From NCBI GenBank assembly GCA_963377175.1, contig CAUJNA010001446.1, positions 216,001-280,000 on the forward strand: 64,000 nucleotides of DNA, written 5' to 3'. The position numbers and the translations under genes are program-made. Shown in pieces: positions 39,701-47,300 of the stretch. The first letter of the stretch is position 1, and every line of letters begins with the position of its first letter. This DNA is from Effrenium voratum (Eukaryota > Sar > Dinophyceae > Suessiales > Symbiodiniaceae). The notes beneath the pieces were generated by a model, which was not told the origin of the DNA, ran no database searches, and saw nothing but the letters and a program-made list of their open reading frames with translations.

Positions 39701-42354
39701 CATGTTTCTGTTAGTTTGGTTCAATCACCCCCTCTTACCCGCATGAACAGAATTGCGCCATCTACTTTGAACCCAGCGTGCATCACCTGCAAGGGTATCC
39801 CAAAACGATCCATTTTCCTAGTGGTGTCCCGTTTGGACACTTTTAGAGGATTGGAAGAAACAAACACGCACCCACACAATATATGACGTCTCTTCTTTGA
39901 GGGGCACTTTCTAGGCCCGTATTTCCCGTTGAAACCAGAAAACAAAATTATGGGTCCAGTCCCCCTCTTCAACTAGGTCCTCCAGTAGAGAGGTTCGAAT
40001 AAGGGTACCACCTTTTTTTTCTGTCGTCGATTTTAGTAGGGGAACCCAAAAAACACAAAAAACAAAAGTGCGAAAGGGCACCGAGCTGGGCGACCTAGTC
40101 CAGCACCAGTTTCTTCACCCCAAACCAACCAGACCGATGCCACCAAAGAGGGCGGCGTGCGACGGTGCGGAAGCAGCCAGGCGCCCGGACGCCATTTGGA
40201 GCCCCTCCTCACAGAAGTCCATGCCGTTGCCTCAGCCGGCGACTTTCCAAAGACACGTGCGACCATCAACTTCCATTGGATTGATTCGCCCCCTGGATTG
40301 ATTCCCTTGAAAACCTTTTTCCTTGAATTTAAGCAAATGGCCCCACAAAAGATTCCTTTGAAAGCCTTTCTCTTAAGGCCTGCCCTCCGTGGGTGCAACT
40401 GGGTACACCCAAACTCCTTTTAAAACAAGTTTCTTTTCTTTTTTGAGCAAATGGAAAAGCATCCCTGTGCTACGCATCGGGTGCAAAACTGGCTGATCGC
40501 TATGACTCATCACGGAGCGCAACTTCACCCTGTTGCTTGCTATTGAAAGGGAGGTCAAACCCCCCCCGGCGCGTCGGGGTTTAGGGATGGTTTAGGCTGC
40601 CGGGACCCTCTGTGGCCTAGTTTCGGGCATGCCGTACCCCTTGGTTCGAGGTCCCCCCCCCTCAGCTCGCTGCGGCAGAGATCTAGCTGCAAGGAGCCAC
40701 GGGCTGCTCGCCAATAGGCCTCGCCGGCAAAGACGATGGGGGGCTCGTCTCTTTCTAGGGCCACCCCCCCCCCGCAACACGGGGTTTCCTTTGGGACGCC
40801 CCTTTAATAGCCACAAAAGAGAGGGGTACCCACTAATAATGATGGCACTTGGCTGGAATTAGGACCCCAGCATGTTTTTTGCCTGGTTAGTGGAAAACAA
40901 AGGGAACCCCAAAAAAACAAAAAGCAAAAGGGGGGGAAGGGCAGAGCGCACTTGGCAATGGAACATGAGAGACTCGACACCCTGGGAAATCGAGAATCCC
41001 AGAATCCGAGAACCCGAGAACCCAGACACACGCCATGGTTGCCAGTCACTGCAAGTACCACATCACCAGCTTTCTAGGGGTAACTTCCCAATTCTTTCCA
41101 GAAAACCACCCAAACCCTGGGGAAACGGATCCGGTTTTTAAAAAGAACGATGGCTGAAAAGAATGAAAAAGGAATCAACCCCTAGAAGCTTTAGCTAGAA
41201 CATCCCAACACCCAAAGGACGAATCCACCGGACAGGGGCGCATGAAAAAATATCGCTTCCTGCGTGGATGGGACAAAAAAGGCCTGAACCGTCTATTTAC
41301 CGCCAAAATGCTCCAATCCCAAGACTAAAGTCAACATGAACTCAGGGAGTGGCTTAAATCCATGATTTGTGATTTGGATTCCACCCAGTCAATTCGCCCA
41401 CGAACGTGCGAAAGAAGCGGTGAATGCGCCTTGATGTTCTTGGGGTCCTGCTCTATCGCCTTGCGGCAGTCATCCACCTTGGCCGGGCTTGTTTTAAATC
41501 CAGTGGATGCATTTATCCTGGACAAACCCTGGGTTTCACATGTTTCAACCCTGTCAAACCCTGATCCATCAACCCTGTAACGCTGCTTCAACAAACCCAG
41601 TGGACCCCGGATTGATAAACCCCTGTTTATTATTTATTGCTAGGGTGGGCACCTCCTGAAACAGGGGTTGATTGACTTCCCATCGAGAGGCCAACAAAAA
41701 GCCTAAGATGATTGCTTACTACCCAGAGGCTCCTGGGGCTTTCAATGGAAGACCGGCCCCTCCATTGGACACCCCGCAGATGATTGGGGTTCTCAAAACC
41801 GGTTGTTTGAAGGCTCTAAATCCATAGAGCTGGGTACCCAAAAAGTGACTCTCAAGTCCAGGAACTCAGGAAGTGAGACACTAGGGAACCAAGGGGCTTG
41901 CCACCCCTCGAAAACCAAGCAACAAATTGCGAGGACTTTCCTACTATAAGGGCTTTCCCATTCACCAGCGCCACGCGGTCTCCCTCGCTTTCGGGGCGGC
42001 TGGAAGCGTCTTTTGGATCTGAGATGATCTGAGCTGGGTCCAGCACCTGAAATAAGAATTGGATCCCCCAATGCCCAGGGCCATTCAACTTCACTTCATG
42101 AGTGGATCGGATCCCAACATCGGCTACAAAGTATGCAAACTGCTGGCGTACCTCCCCGTCCAATAACCTGGGTCGCTCAAACAATGTCGTCCAAACAACC
42201 GAGACGTTTACTTGAGATCGAAAGCCCATCGCTTTCTTTCCAACGAAAGGCGTCGCTCGATCGGCTCGCTCGATCAAGCGATCCGAGCGAATTCTGGGCC
42301 TCCGGGCTGCCTCGACAAACTGCCGCAGAAGCAGCCGCACGTGGGCGCGGTTGC
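24675..42354 (-). CDS. TPR (TTC4/CNS1-like) plus prefoldin beta-like fusion, 11-exon model
   Basis: Eleven exons join in phase into at least 212 codons ending in TGA. The first four read like the second and third repeats of a TTC4/CNS1-type TPR domain: NRAHVRLLLRQF, then VALAYWRAARGSLQL and CEEGLQ. These cochaperones dock on Hsp90/Hsp70 C-termini. The remainder is a full prefoldin beta subunit: an N-terminal helix beginning at DADLKKL, the TKLYRGVGRCFLL hairpin (family core Y-x-x-V-G-R-x-F), and a C-terminal helix ending in ELREMISAFRQQ. Prefoldin delivers unfolded actin and tubulin to the CCT chaperonin. The hairpin-to-helix spacing equals that of subunit 1 proteins. Donors: 3 GT, 4 GC, 3 GA. 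The prefoldin call is strong. Fusion, rather than two adjacent genes, rests on phase and the lack of an intervening stop or ATG. The TPR start exons are missing. Confidence 0.68.
24895..24990. mobile_element. Family F element, one end missing
   Basis: GGGGTTGATTCCCCATTCTT through AGAAAGAAGGATGCCTGG; the second terminus is absent. Confidence 0.6.
25164..25233. mobile_element. Family D fragment
   Basis: ACCAAAATGGTCCAAACCC core and GAACTCAGGGAGTGAG end; the other end is lost. Confidence 0.55.
25853..25966. mobile_element. Family C element
   Basis: ACCTCCATCTGCTGAAG end, TCCAGTAGTGAGATCGATTC core, TTCTTAAGCCATTG end. Confidence 0.7.
26110..26172 (-). CDS. Prefoldin exon: C-terminal coiled coil
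   Basis: 21 codons. Acceptor TCTCGTTTCAG|G, donor GAGAAG|GCGGGC (GC). ELPKMQRASQELEKRKEDAE is a strong heptad helix. Confidence 0.75.
26767..26802 (-). CDS. Prefoldin exon: start of C-terminal helix
   Basis: 12 codons, DEMKSTLDGIDE. Acceptor CCGGCGAG|G, donor GATGAG|GAGCCG (GA). Exactly fills the length between the hairpin and the next exon as in subunit 1 proteins. Confidence 0.62.
27416..27474. repeat. CA microsatellite with poly-C/poly-A interruption
   Basis: Two CA runs adjoining the donor side of the prefoldin core exon. Confidence 0.92.
27486..27570 (-). CDS. Prefoldin beta core exon
   Basis: 1 nt + 28 codons. Acceptor AGCCGCAG|G, donor ATGCTG|GAGAGG (GA). Contains TPPETKLYRGVGRCFLLGER; Tyr, Val-Gly-Arg and Phe are the diagnostic core of prefoldin subunit 1. 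The opposite strand offers a tempting exon with a GTACGA donor, rejected on homology. Confidence 0.78.
27693..27829. mobile_element. Family A element with CAGC duplication
   Basis: CTAGGTCCTGCAGTAGTGTG start, CTGGGGGACCTAG end. CAGC at 27689-27692 and 27830-27833. 122 bp from exon 27486-27570. Confidence 0.85.
28066..28170. mobile_element. Family G element
   Basis: CCCAGAAATACAAGGTGATC through GTCGATTCGCTTTGGACAAC. Confidence 0.6.
28274..34412. mobile_element. 6.1-kb foldback palindrome
   Basis: The left arm 28274-31152 is repeated as its reverse complement at 31589-34412, with a 436-bp centre. The termini AAGTGAATTTCATTATATTC and its near inverse are flanked by AATG at 28270-28273 and 34413-34416. 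The arms match along their length with scattered substitutions and small indels. Inside each arm is a CACT/ATTCTCACTC simple-repeat block (about 30290-30560 and 32045-32460). I see no transposase; short ORFs in the arms lack coherent codon structure. It resembles a foldback (FB-like) transposon or an inverted duplication, and lies wholly inside one intron of the TPR-prefoldin gene. Confidence 0.88.
31153..31588. repeat. Palindrome centre with AAGGCGACGGTTTG subrepeats
   Basis: The 14-bp motif AAGGCGACGGTTTG or close variants appears about six times in and beside the loop, in both orientations, with GGCATCCCTGG between copies. Confidence 0.75.
34755..34804 (-). CDS. TPR-prefoldin model exon: coiled coil into hairpin
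   Basis: 16 codons + 2 nt, ASLAGKQRQRMRMELT. Acceptor GGTCGAG|G, donor ACGCA|GAAGCC (GA). The R-x-R-M-E-L-T end matches the residues leading into the prefoldin beta hairpin. It is followed by a 7.2-kb intron holding the giant palindrome. Confidence 0.62.
34971..35091. mobile_element. Family F element, complete
   Basis: CTAGGGGTAACTTCCCCATT and GAATGGGGAATCAACCCCTG inverted ends. Confidence 0.75.
35100..36595. other. Intronic stretch without a supported gene
   Basis: A plus-strand ORF of 127 codons (35828-36211) has no recognisable sequence or splice context. Partly duplicated TTTTTAGCCAAACTAACCTA blocks at 36349-36415. Nothing else seen. Confidence 0.45.
36604..36639 (-). CDS. TPR-prefoldin model exon: N-terminal coiled coil
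   Basis: 12 codons, VTALNEQLARLK. Acceptor ACCTCGAG|G, donor CTCAAG|GCGACC (GC). Heptad-compatible. A family A element starts 51 bp upstream. Confidence 0.6.
36690..36796. mobile_element. Family A element (diverged ends)
   Basis: CTGAGAGGTTAGAAAAAGGG start region and CTGGGGGACCCAG end. 50 bp from exon 36604-36639. Confidence 0.7.
36958..37062. mobile_element. Family D element
   Basis: CTCACTTCCGATCGAGAG end and GTGACTAAAGTCAAGGAACTC end. Confidence 0.6.
37354..37442. mobile_element. Family B MITE, short
   Basis: ATACAGTGGATGAACGC and TTCGTCCACCCACAGTAT; GTGGTGCAGG appears inverted inside. Confidence 0.7.
38352..38473. mobile_element. Family H element
   Basis: CTTGGAAGGGGAGCAAACA and TGCTTCCCAACAAC ends, core ACTAAACCACAATAAGC. 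Confidence 0.6.
38602..38675. mobile_element. Family C element, left end missing
   Basis: TGTCCAGTAGTGATAGATTC core and CACCAAATGGAAG end. Confidence 0.55.
38977..39062. mobile_element. Family C element, right end missing
   Basis: ACCTCCATTTGCGTTTTCGC end and CCAGTAGTGAAATCGATTCC core. Confidence 0.55.
39539..39614 (-). CDS. TPR-prefoldin model exon: junction helix
   Basis: 1 nt + 25 codons. Acceptor GTCCAAG|G, donor CACGGA|GTTTGG. PGDADLKKLRDACAEKLAGQ can be read both as the capping helix after the last TPR and as the start of the prefoldin N-terminal coiled coil. Confidence 0.6.
39973..40098. mobile_element. Family A element
   Basis: CTAGGTCCTCCAGTAGAGAG start, CTGGGCGACCTAG end. 65 bp from exon 40164-40230, inside the intron joining the TPR and prefoldin parts. 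Confidence 0.85.
40164..40230 (-). CDS. TPR-prefoldin model exon: TPR helix B and linker
   Basis: 2 + 63 + 2 nt. Acceptor GGCTGAG|G, donor GCACC|GTCGCA. MDFCEEGLQMASGRLAAS fits the DCxxGL helix of TTC4/CNS1-type repeats. The exon is open beyond the donor, so its end is uncertain. Confidence 0.48.
40674..40719 (-). CDS. TPR-prefoldin model exon: TPR helix A
   Basis: 15 codons + 1 nt: AYWRAARGSLQLDLC. Acceptor GCCGGCGAG|G behind a pyrimidine-rich tract, donor TGCC|GCAGCG (GC). Matches A-x-x-R-x-A-x-x-x-x-L of a TPR first helix. Confidence 0.5.
41074..41185. mobile_element. Family F element
   Basis: CTAGGGGTAACTTCC and GGAATCAACCCCTAG inverted ends. Confidence 0.75.
41252..41352. mobile_element. 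Family D element
   Basis: GCTTCCTGCGTGGATGGGAC end, CCGCCAAAATGCTCCAATCC core, GAACTCAGGGAGTGG end. Confidence 0.6.
41966..42046 (-). CDS. TPR-prefoldin model exon: inter-repeat segment
   Basis: 27 codons, phase 0. Acceptor TTATTTCAG|G, donor GCGCTG|GTGAAT. Begins VLDPAQIISDPKDAS and ends in a turn-rich insert before the next TPR helix. Confidence 0.62.
42311..42354 (-). CDS. TPR-prefoldin model exon: TPR helix B
   Basis: 2 nt + 14 codons, NRAHVRLLLRQFVE. Acceptor CACGTGAG|G, donor GTCGAG|GCAGCC (GC). NRA followed by alternating leucines is the usual second helix of a TPR. Confidence 0.55.
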
Positions 42355-42370
42355 CTCACGTGGGCCAGTC

Positions 42371-42776
42371 ATGGGAGAACACACCACCCACACCACATGG
42401 CGCCGCCACAGCTACCACGGGACCACGCTACGGGCACTACGGGCACCACGGGCACCGCGGGCAACACGGCTTCCACGAGCACCACGGGGGGATCACGAGC
42501 GCCACGGGAACGGGGCCGCACCACGGGCACCACGGGCCACACCACGGGCACCACGGGCACCACGGGCACAACGGCCACCACACCACAGCCGCTACAGGCA
42601 GCACGGGCATCACGGGACCACACCCCGGGGAACACGCCACGCACGCACCACGGGCACCACGAGCACCACAGGGCACCACAGGGCACCACGGGCGCGGCAC
42701 CACGGTACCACACCAAGGACTGCCACCACGGGCCACGCGCACCACGCACACTACGGGCACCACCACGGGCACCAAT
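42371..42776. repeat. CACGGGCAC minisatellite
   Basis: About 400 bp of 9-bp-based CAC GGG CAC units with imperfections; it keeps ORFs open on both strands (histidine- or threonine/glycine-rich), not regarded as coding. Confidence 0.9.
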
Positions 42777-43345
42777 CCGAAACCACCCTAAACCAACCCG
42801 AAACCAGCCCTACAACCAACCCTAAGCTGACCAAATTAGCCTCAAACTACCCTGAACAAACCAGCCCTAAACCAGCCCTAAAGCAACCCTAAGCTGACCA
42901 AACCAGCCCTGAAGCAACCCTAAGCCAACCATAAACCATAACCCTAAACCAACCCTAAACCAGCCTTAAACCAACCCTAAACCAGTCCTAAACCACCCCT
43001 AAACCAGCCAACCACAAGCCATAACCCTAAACAACCCTAGCCTAAACCAGCCTTAAACCAACCCCTAAACCAGCCCTAAACCAGCCCTATGCCGGCCGTA
43101 AACCAACCCCTAAACCAACCCTTAACCAGCCCTAAGCCAACCCTAAGCCAGCCCTAAACCCTTAGCCAGCCCTAAGCCGCCCTAAACCAACCCCAAACCA
43201 ACCCTAAACCAGCCCTAAACCAGCCCTACACCAACCCTTAACAAACCCTTAACAAACCCTTAAGCAGCCCTAAACCAACCCTTAACAAACCCTTAAGCAG
43301 CCCTAAACCAACTCTAAACCAACCCTAAACCAACCCTGGCCCTAA
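42777..43345. repeat. CCCTAAA-like (telomere-like) degenerate tract
   Basis: Some 50 blocks of CCCTAAACCAGC / CCCTAAACCAAC / CCTTAAC. CCCTAAA is the complement of the TTTAGGG telomere repeat used by dinoflagellates and many algae, but the unit here is 10-11 bp and interrupted, so it is an interstitial derivative. Confidence 0.8.
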
Positions 43346-44040
43346 ACAAGCCGGTTTCCAACTCCGCCGATCTTGTTTCCAACTCCGGGCAGGACAGTTT
43401 CCAACTCCTGCCCTGGCAGTTTCCGACACACCGGTATCTGACTCCCACCGGTGGTTTCCAACTCCTAGTTTCCCCCCACTTTTGGTGGCTCCAAAAATGG
43501 AAGTGGCAAAAGGCAACCATCAAAGCCACCCCCCTAGGTGGAAGGTTAAATTAAAGGGAACCCACCCCAGTTTCTTAATTTAACCCCCCAGAAACCTTCA
43601 AAACATACGGACTCCAGAAAAACAGAGATTGAAACGATCGCCACTTTTGGAGGTCCCAACACGGGAAATGGCTCGGAACCAACATGTGAGAACTGGCCAA
43701 CAACATGGCACCTGGAAGATCAGCTTCCTCTCAAGAAGTGACACTTTGTCAGGTGCCATGGCGCGGGAGGGAGGGTAAAAAAAACAACTGAGGCCATGAT
43801 TAAGAACTGAACAAAAAAGAAGAAAAACAACAGACGCAGTCAAAACAAAATAACTCCAGAGAAAGAACACGAAAAACTGATCAACAAAAATGGGGCCATG
43901 ACTAAAAATTAAACGCTGACCCCCCAACAAAACGAAACTAACAAACACAAATGACCAAAAAAAAGAAACAAACTGACCAAACCATGGGGCCAACAAAAAA
44001 TGAGGCCAACCATGACGAACAAAATGAGGCCATGACTAAC
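43346..44040. other. Spacer between two genes
   Basis: Tandem GTTTCCAACTCC blocks (43349-43475), then A-rich sequence. Apart from the tentative first exon at 43712-43759 nothing coding is seen. No promoter motif is evident. Confidence 0.5.
43712..43759 (-). CDS. Possible first coding exon (MAPDKVSLLERKLIFQ)
   Basis: Sixteen codons starting at an ATG in GCGCCATGG context and ending CAG|GTGCCA. It lies between the sulfotransferase stop and the TPR exons, where a start is expected, but phase does not match the next exon found (42354), so at least one exon is missing or this is chance. Part of it (TTTGTCAGGTGCC on the plus strand) recurs near 13835. Confidence 0.3.
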
Positions 44041-44176
44041 CTAGGTCCTCCAGCAAAGAGGTCACAATAAGGGTACCATTTTTTTTCTGTAGTCTATTTT
44101 AGTAGGGGGGAACCCCTTCCCCAAAAAGGGGGGTTCCCAACCAAAAAGGAAGGGTGAGAAAGTTGGCACCTGGGGC
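44041..44176. mobile_element. Family A element
   Basis: CTAGGTCCTCCAGCAAAGAG start, internal GGGGGGAACCCC inverted pair, end GTTGGCACCTGGGGCACC. 60 bp beyond the sulfotransferase stop. Confidence 0.78.
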
Positions 44177-44235
44177 ACCACGTTCAACTCACCCAACTAA
44201 CACGTTCAACGCACCGAAAGCGTCCGTCGACGTTT

Positions 44236-44306
44236 TTACCGCCGCTCCGCCGCGCGGCTGTAGAGCTGGGCGTTGAGCACCGGGTCGCTACACCGAACCT
44301 CCAGGC
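44236..44306 (-). CDS. Sulfotransferase model terminal exon 20
   Basis: 2 nt + 22 codons + TAA. Acceptor CATCCGAG|G. Ends SDPVLNAQLYSRAAERR then stop. A family A element begins 60 bp past the stop. Confidence 0.55.
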
Positions 44307-47300
44307 CTCGGATGAGTGGCAAGTGAGTCACCATCAAAGCCGATCGGTACACAAATGGTGAACCCAGAGCCATGCTTCAAGAACTAGAAAGGCGGATATC
44401 CGCAACTATTTCCGGCCGGCCCCTTACTAACCTTCATCTGCCCAGGTTTTGATTGTGGCTCAAGTCAGCTTCCCTCTGAGCCGAGTCGGTGAGCCCAGTC
44501 GGTGGTGAGGGGGAAAAAAACCCCTCGGTTGGCGGTGGAAGGGGAGCAAAAGTTCCCAAACTTTAGCATACTTTAGCTGTTAAGTGGGATTTCAACCACT
44601 AAACCACAATTTACGCAAAAATGTGGTTAATGTTTCCCAACAACCATGCAACCTTGTTTTTTACAAGAATTACAAGTTCAAATCCCAGAAACCACGACCC
44701 TTGCGCATGCAGAACTAACTCAGACCCTTGATTTACACGTGCAAGCTGACAAAGCTTCCCGTGTCATCCCCTCGCACCCGTTTTCCAGCCGCCGGAAAGC
44801 GCTCGCGTTGCCGCGGAGCCAGCTATACGATGCGAAAAGCGCCCCTCTTTTAGAGGAAACCGAGGACACGTACAGTGGACGCACTAAAAATTGAAAGTAA
44901 ACCAACCACACCCAACCACAAAACCACGGAAACAACGCTGAATTAGCGGGGTTCCTTGTTCTCTTCCTGCAATTTTCAGGCATCCACCCTGCGCCTTTTG
45001 CTAGAGACTTACATTGGCCAAAGGCTGCGCCCATCGCGGCAGCCGCATCCGGAAAGCTACATAGTCCTCCAAAGGCAGGAACGGAGCAATGGTTCAATGT
45101 AGATTGCACCCCATTTCCCTGCAGAAAACTGGTAAGCTATGCCGGCAGCTGGTGGGAGCCAACATCCTGCCGCTGGAGTTTTCAACAAATGCAACAATCA
45201 GCATGGAGTTTCTAAAGGGGGTGGTCCACTCCTTGGCGATCCCCCAAGGCTAACCCCAACAAACTTTAGCGATCTGTGGTGAAATCTATCCAGTCTCCCT
45301 AAGTTGGACATGTCTTTCTCCGGGCTTCTACCCAGGTCTCACTTGCTCCTTGGGGACCTTTCAGGATCTCGACCAAAGATGGACCCAAAAGCAAACCAAA
45401 AGAAGCAACATAGGGTCAGCTTTGGGCAACCGAGCGGTAGACCATGTGTTGGAACCCGAGTTTTTTTCCAGCTGGGAAAACCGAGCCCGAAACCTTCAAG
45501 GGCCAAAGAAAACAACACCGGTCACTCTCATCTGGAGATGGCCCGATGTGCCCTTTCCGAAAGGCCGACTCTGGCAAAAAAGGAGAACATGTCGCGCCCC
45601 ACTGGCTTAAACAACGCGAAACACAAAAAACAAACGCACACACACACACACACAAACAAGACAACACGACACGACACAACAACATAAAACACACAACAAC
45701 ACACGACTCACGACAAAACAACACGCAAGGACACACATCAAAGACAACAAAACAAATGCAACACAAAAAAAAACAAAAAACAGAACATAGATGACTCCCC
45801 AAGAACCGGCATTGCTTGTGGCAATTTGGTAGTTTCCACCCCCTCCTGCCAAACGTAGCGCAGCACCCTGTGCAGGGTGTCCTCGCTCGTTTGTTGTGTC
45901 TTTTGTTGTCTACCGGGAGTAGCCCATGGTCCCACATGGCTCCTTCTGGTCGACCCCAAATTGAAAACGCTCGACATTGTGGGCATGGAACGCCTAATCT
46001 GCGGGGTTTGACCCTCTTTCCCTTTAAGCCAAGCTGAAACGGGTACAACCAACAAAGCACTGAACAACTTCTCGTTGTCAACTGACGAAACACCAGCAGG
46101 ACACCAACCATTTCAGCTCCAAGGATGGCCCATCGTTTCCCTCAGGCCATGGATCGATTGAAAAAGGCTTAAACCCAAGCAACCGGCTACATGGACACCT
46201 CGTCATTTCCTCGGTTCGCTTTTCAGACATTGGACGGCCGGTTCCCCGACTCAAAGCAGCCAGCAGCCAGACCCCAAGAAATGCTCCCCTACAAGAGCCC
46301 CTTGAACATTTGGCACGGAGAATTTCGAGAAAAAAAAGTGATCATAGCAAACTCTGCGCAATGGCCCTGCTGGTTCCCGGCCTCGCCAGAAAATATGAAA
46401 ACACTCTTTGCCTCCTGAATGGTGAGCCCAGGTGGTATCCCCGACCCCTAAGCTTGCAGCTGTTGTGGGGGAACAGCTGTGTAGCTAGCCCTTGGTTACT
46501 CCCTGTGCTGGTGCTAATATTCAAACAAACCACCGTTTCAAAAACCAAAAGTTGAAAACGGCCTGGGGGGCTACCTACTACGTTTTATGACTTCGGGAAA
46601 ATAATGAGAAGCCTGAATTTGTCGGTTTCGCAACTTCTTGCTTCTATGGCTTTGTGCCGTGTTGGCGCATTCCCAGGCGGTTCAGCACAGAGGTAGAGAC
46701 CGATTGGCGAAAAGCTTATTTCCCGGTGAAAGCAAAGGGCATTGTCCACCAATTGTCTAATACAGGGGGCTAAATAATTGCATGTTTTATACCCTCACAC
46801 TATCTATTCCAATTCCTCGGCCTCTGCTTTTTTTGGACCATTGCATCTCGGTTGCTTTCTGCTCCCCTGCTAAAAGTTTAACTTTTAGTGGTTTAATGGA
46901 ACACCCATTAGTTGGCAAGAAGTTCAAGTCCTAACATCCAAGCAACATTCTTTCGCCGGCTTGGCATAAACGGCAGCAAGATTGCCATGATCAGAGTTAG
47001 GCCCAGTTACAGAATGTATATTGTTTGCTCACGTTGAGTCACTGGTGAACTGTAAAATGTATCTCACTTCCTGAGTTGATGGGGCAAACAAAGTTTGAAC
47101 TTTTTATTTACCACTAAAATGGTCTTCCCAAAAAGTTTGAGATCCTAAGCCTACCCCAGTCGCAAAGGCGTTTCTCCTTCTTCCGGTAGAAGGTCCGCAG
47201 GGCGGCCGTGGCGCGGTCCTGCTGGCCTCAGGTCGCCGGGCTGTCGCACTGTCTTGGGCCGGGGGGGGAGGGGAGGGGAGGGGAGGGGAGGGGAGGGTAA

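Noticed and set aside
39721..39972. 83-codon minus-strand ORF ending at family A
   Set aside because: AT-rich, and lies between two better exons without splice support.
40720..40764. Flavin amine oxidase C-terminus (VFAGEAYW)
   Set aside because: The FAGE part falls in the pyrimidine-rich acceptor tract; only AYW onward fits the exon, in phase with TPR neighbours.
42371..42825. His- or Thr/Gly-rich proteins of 126-230 codons on both strands
   Set aside because: They are translations of a CACGGGCAC minisatellite.
46191..46418. 75-codon plus-strand ORF behind CTTTTCAG
   Set aside because: No motif, opposite to gene direction and no donor; could be a repeat fragment.
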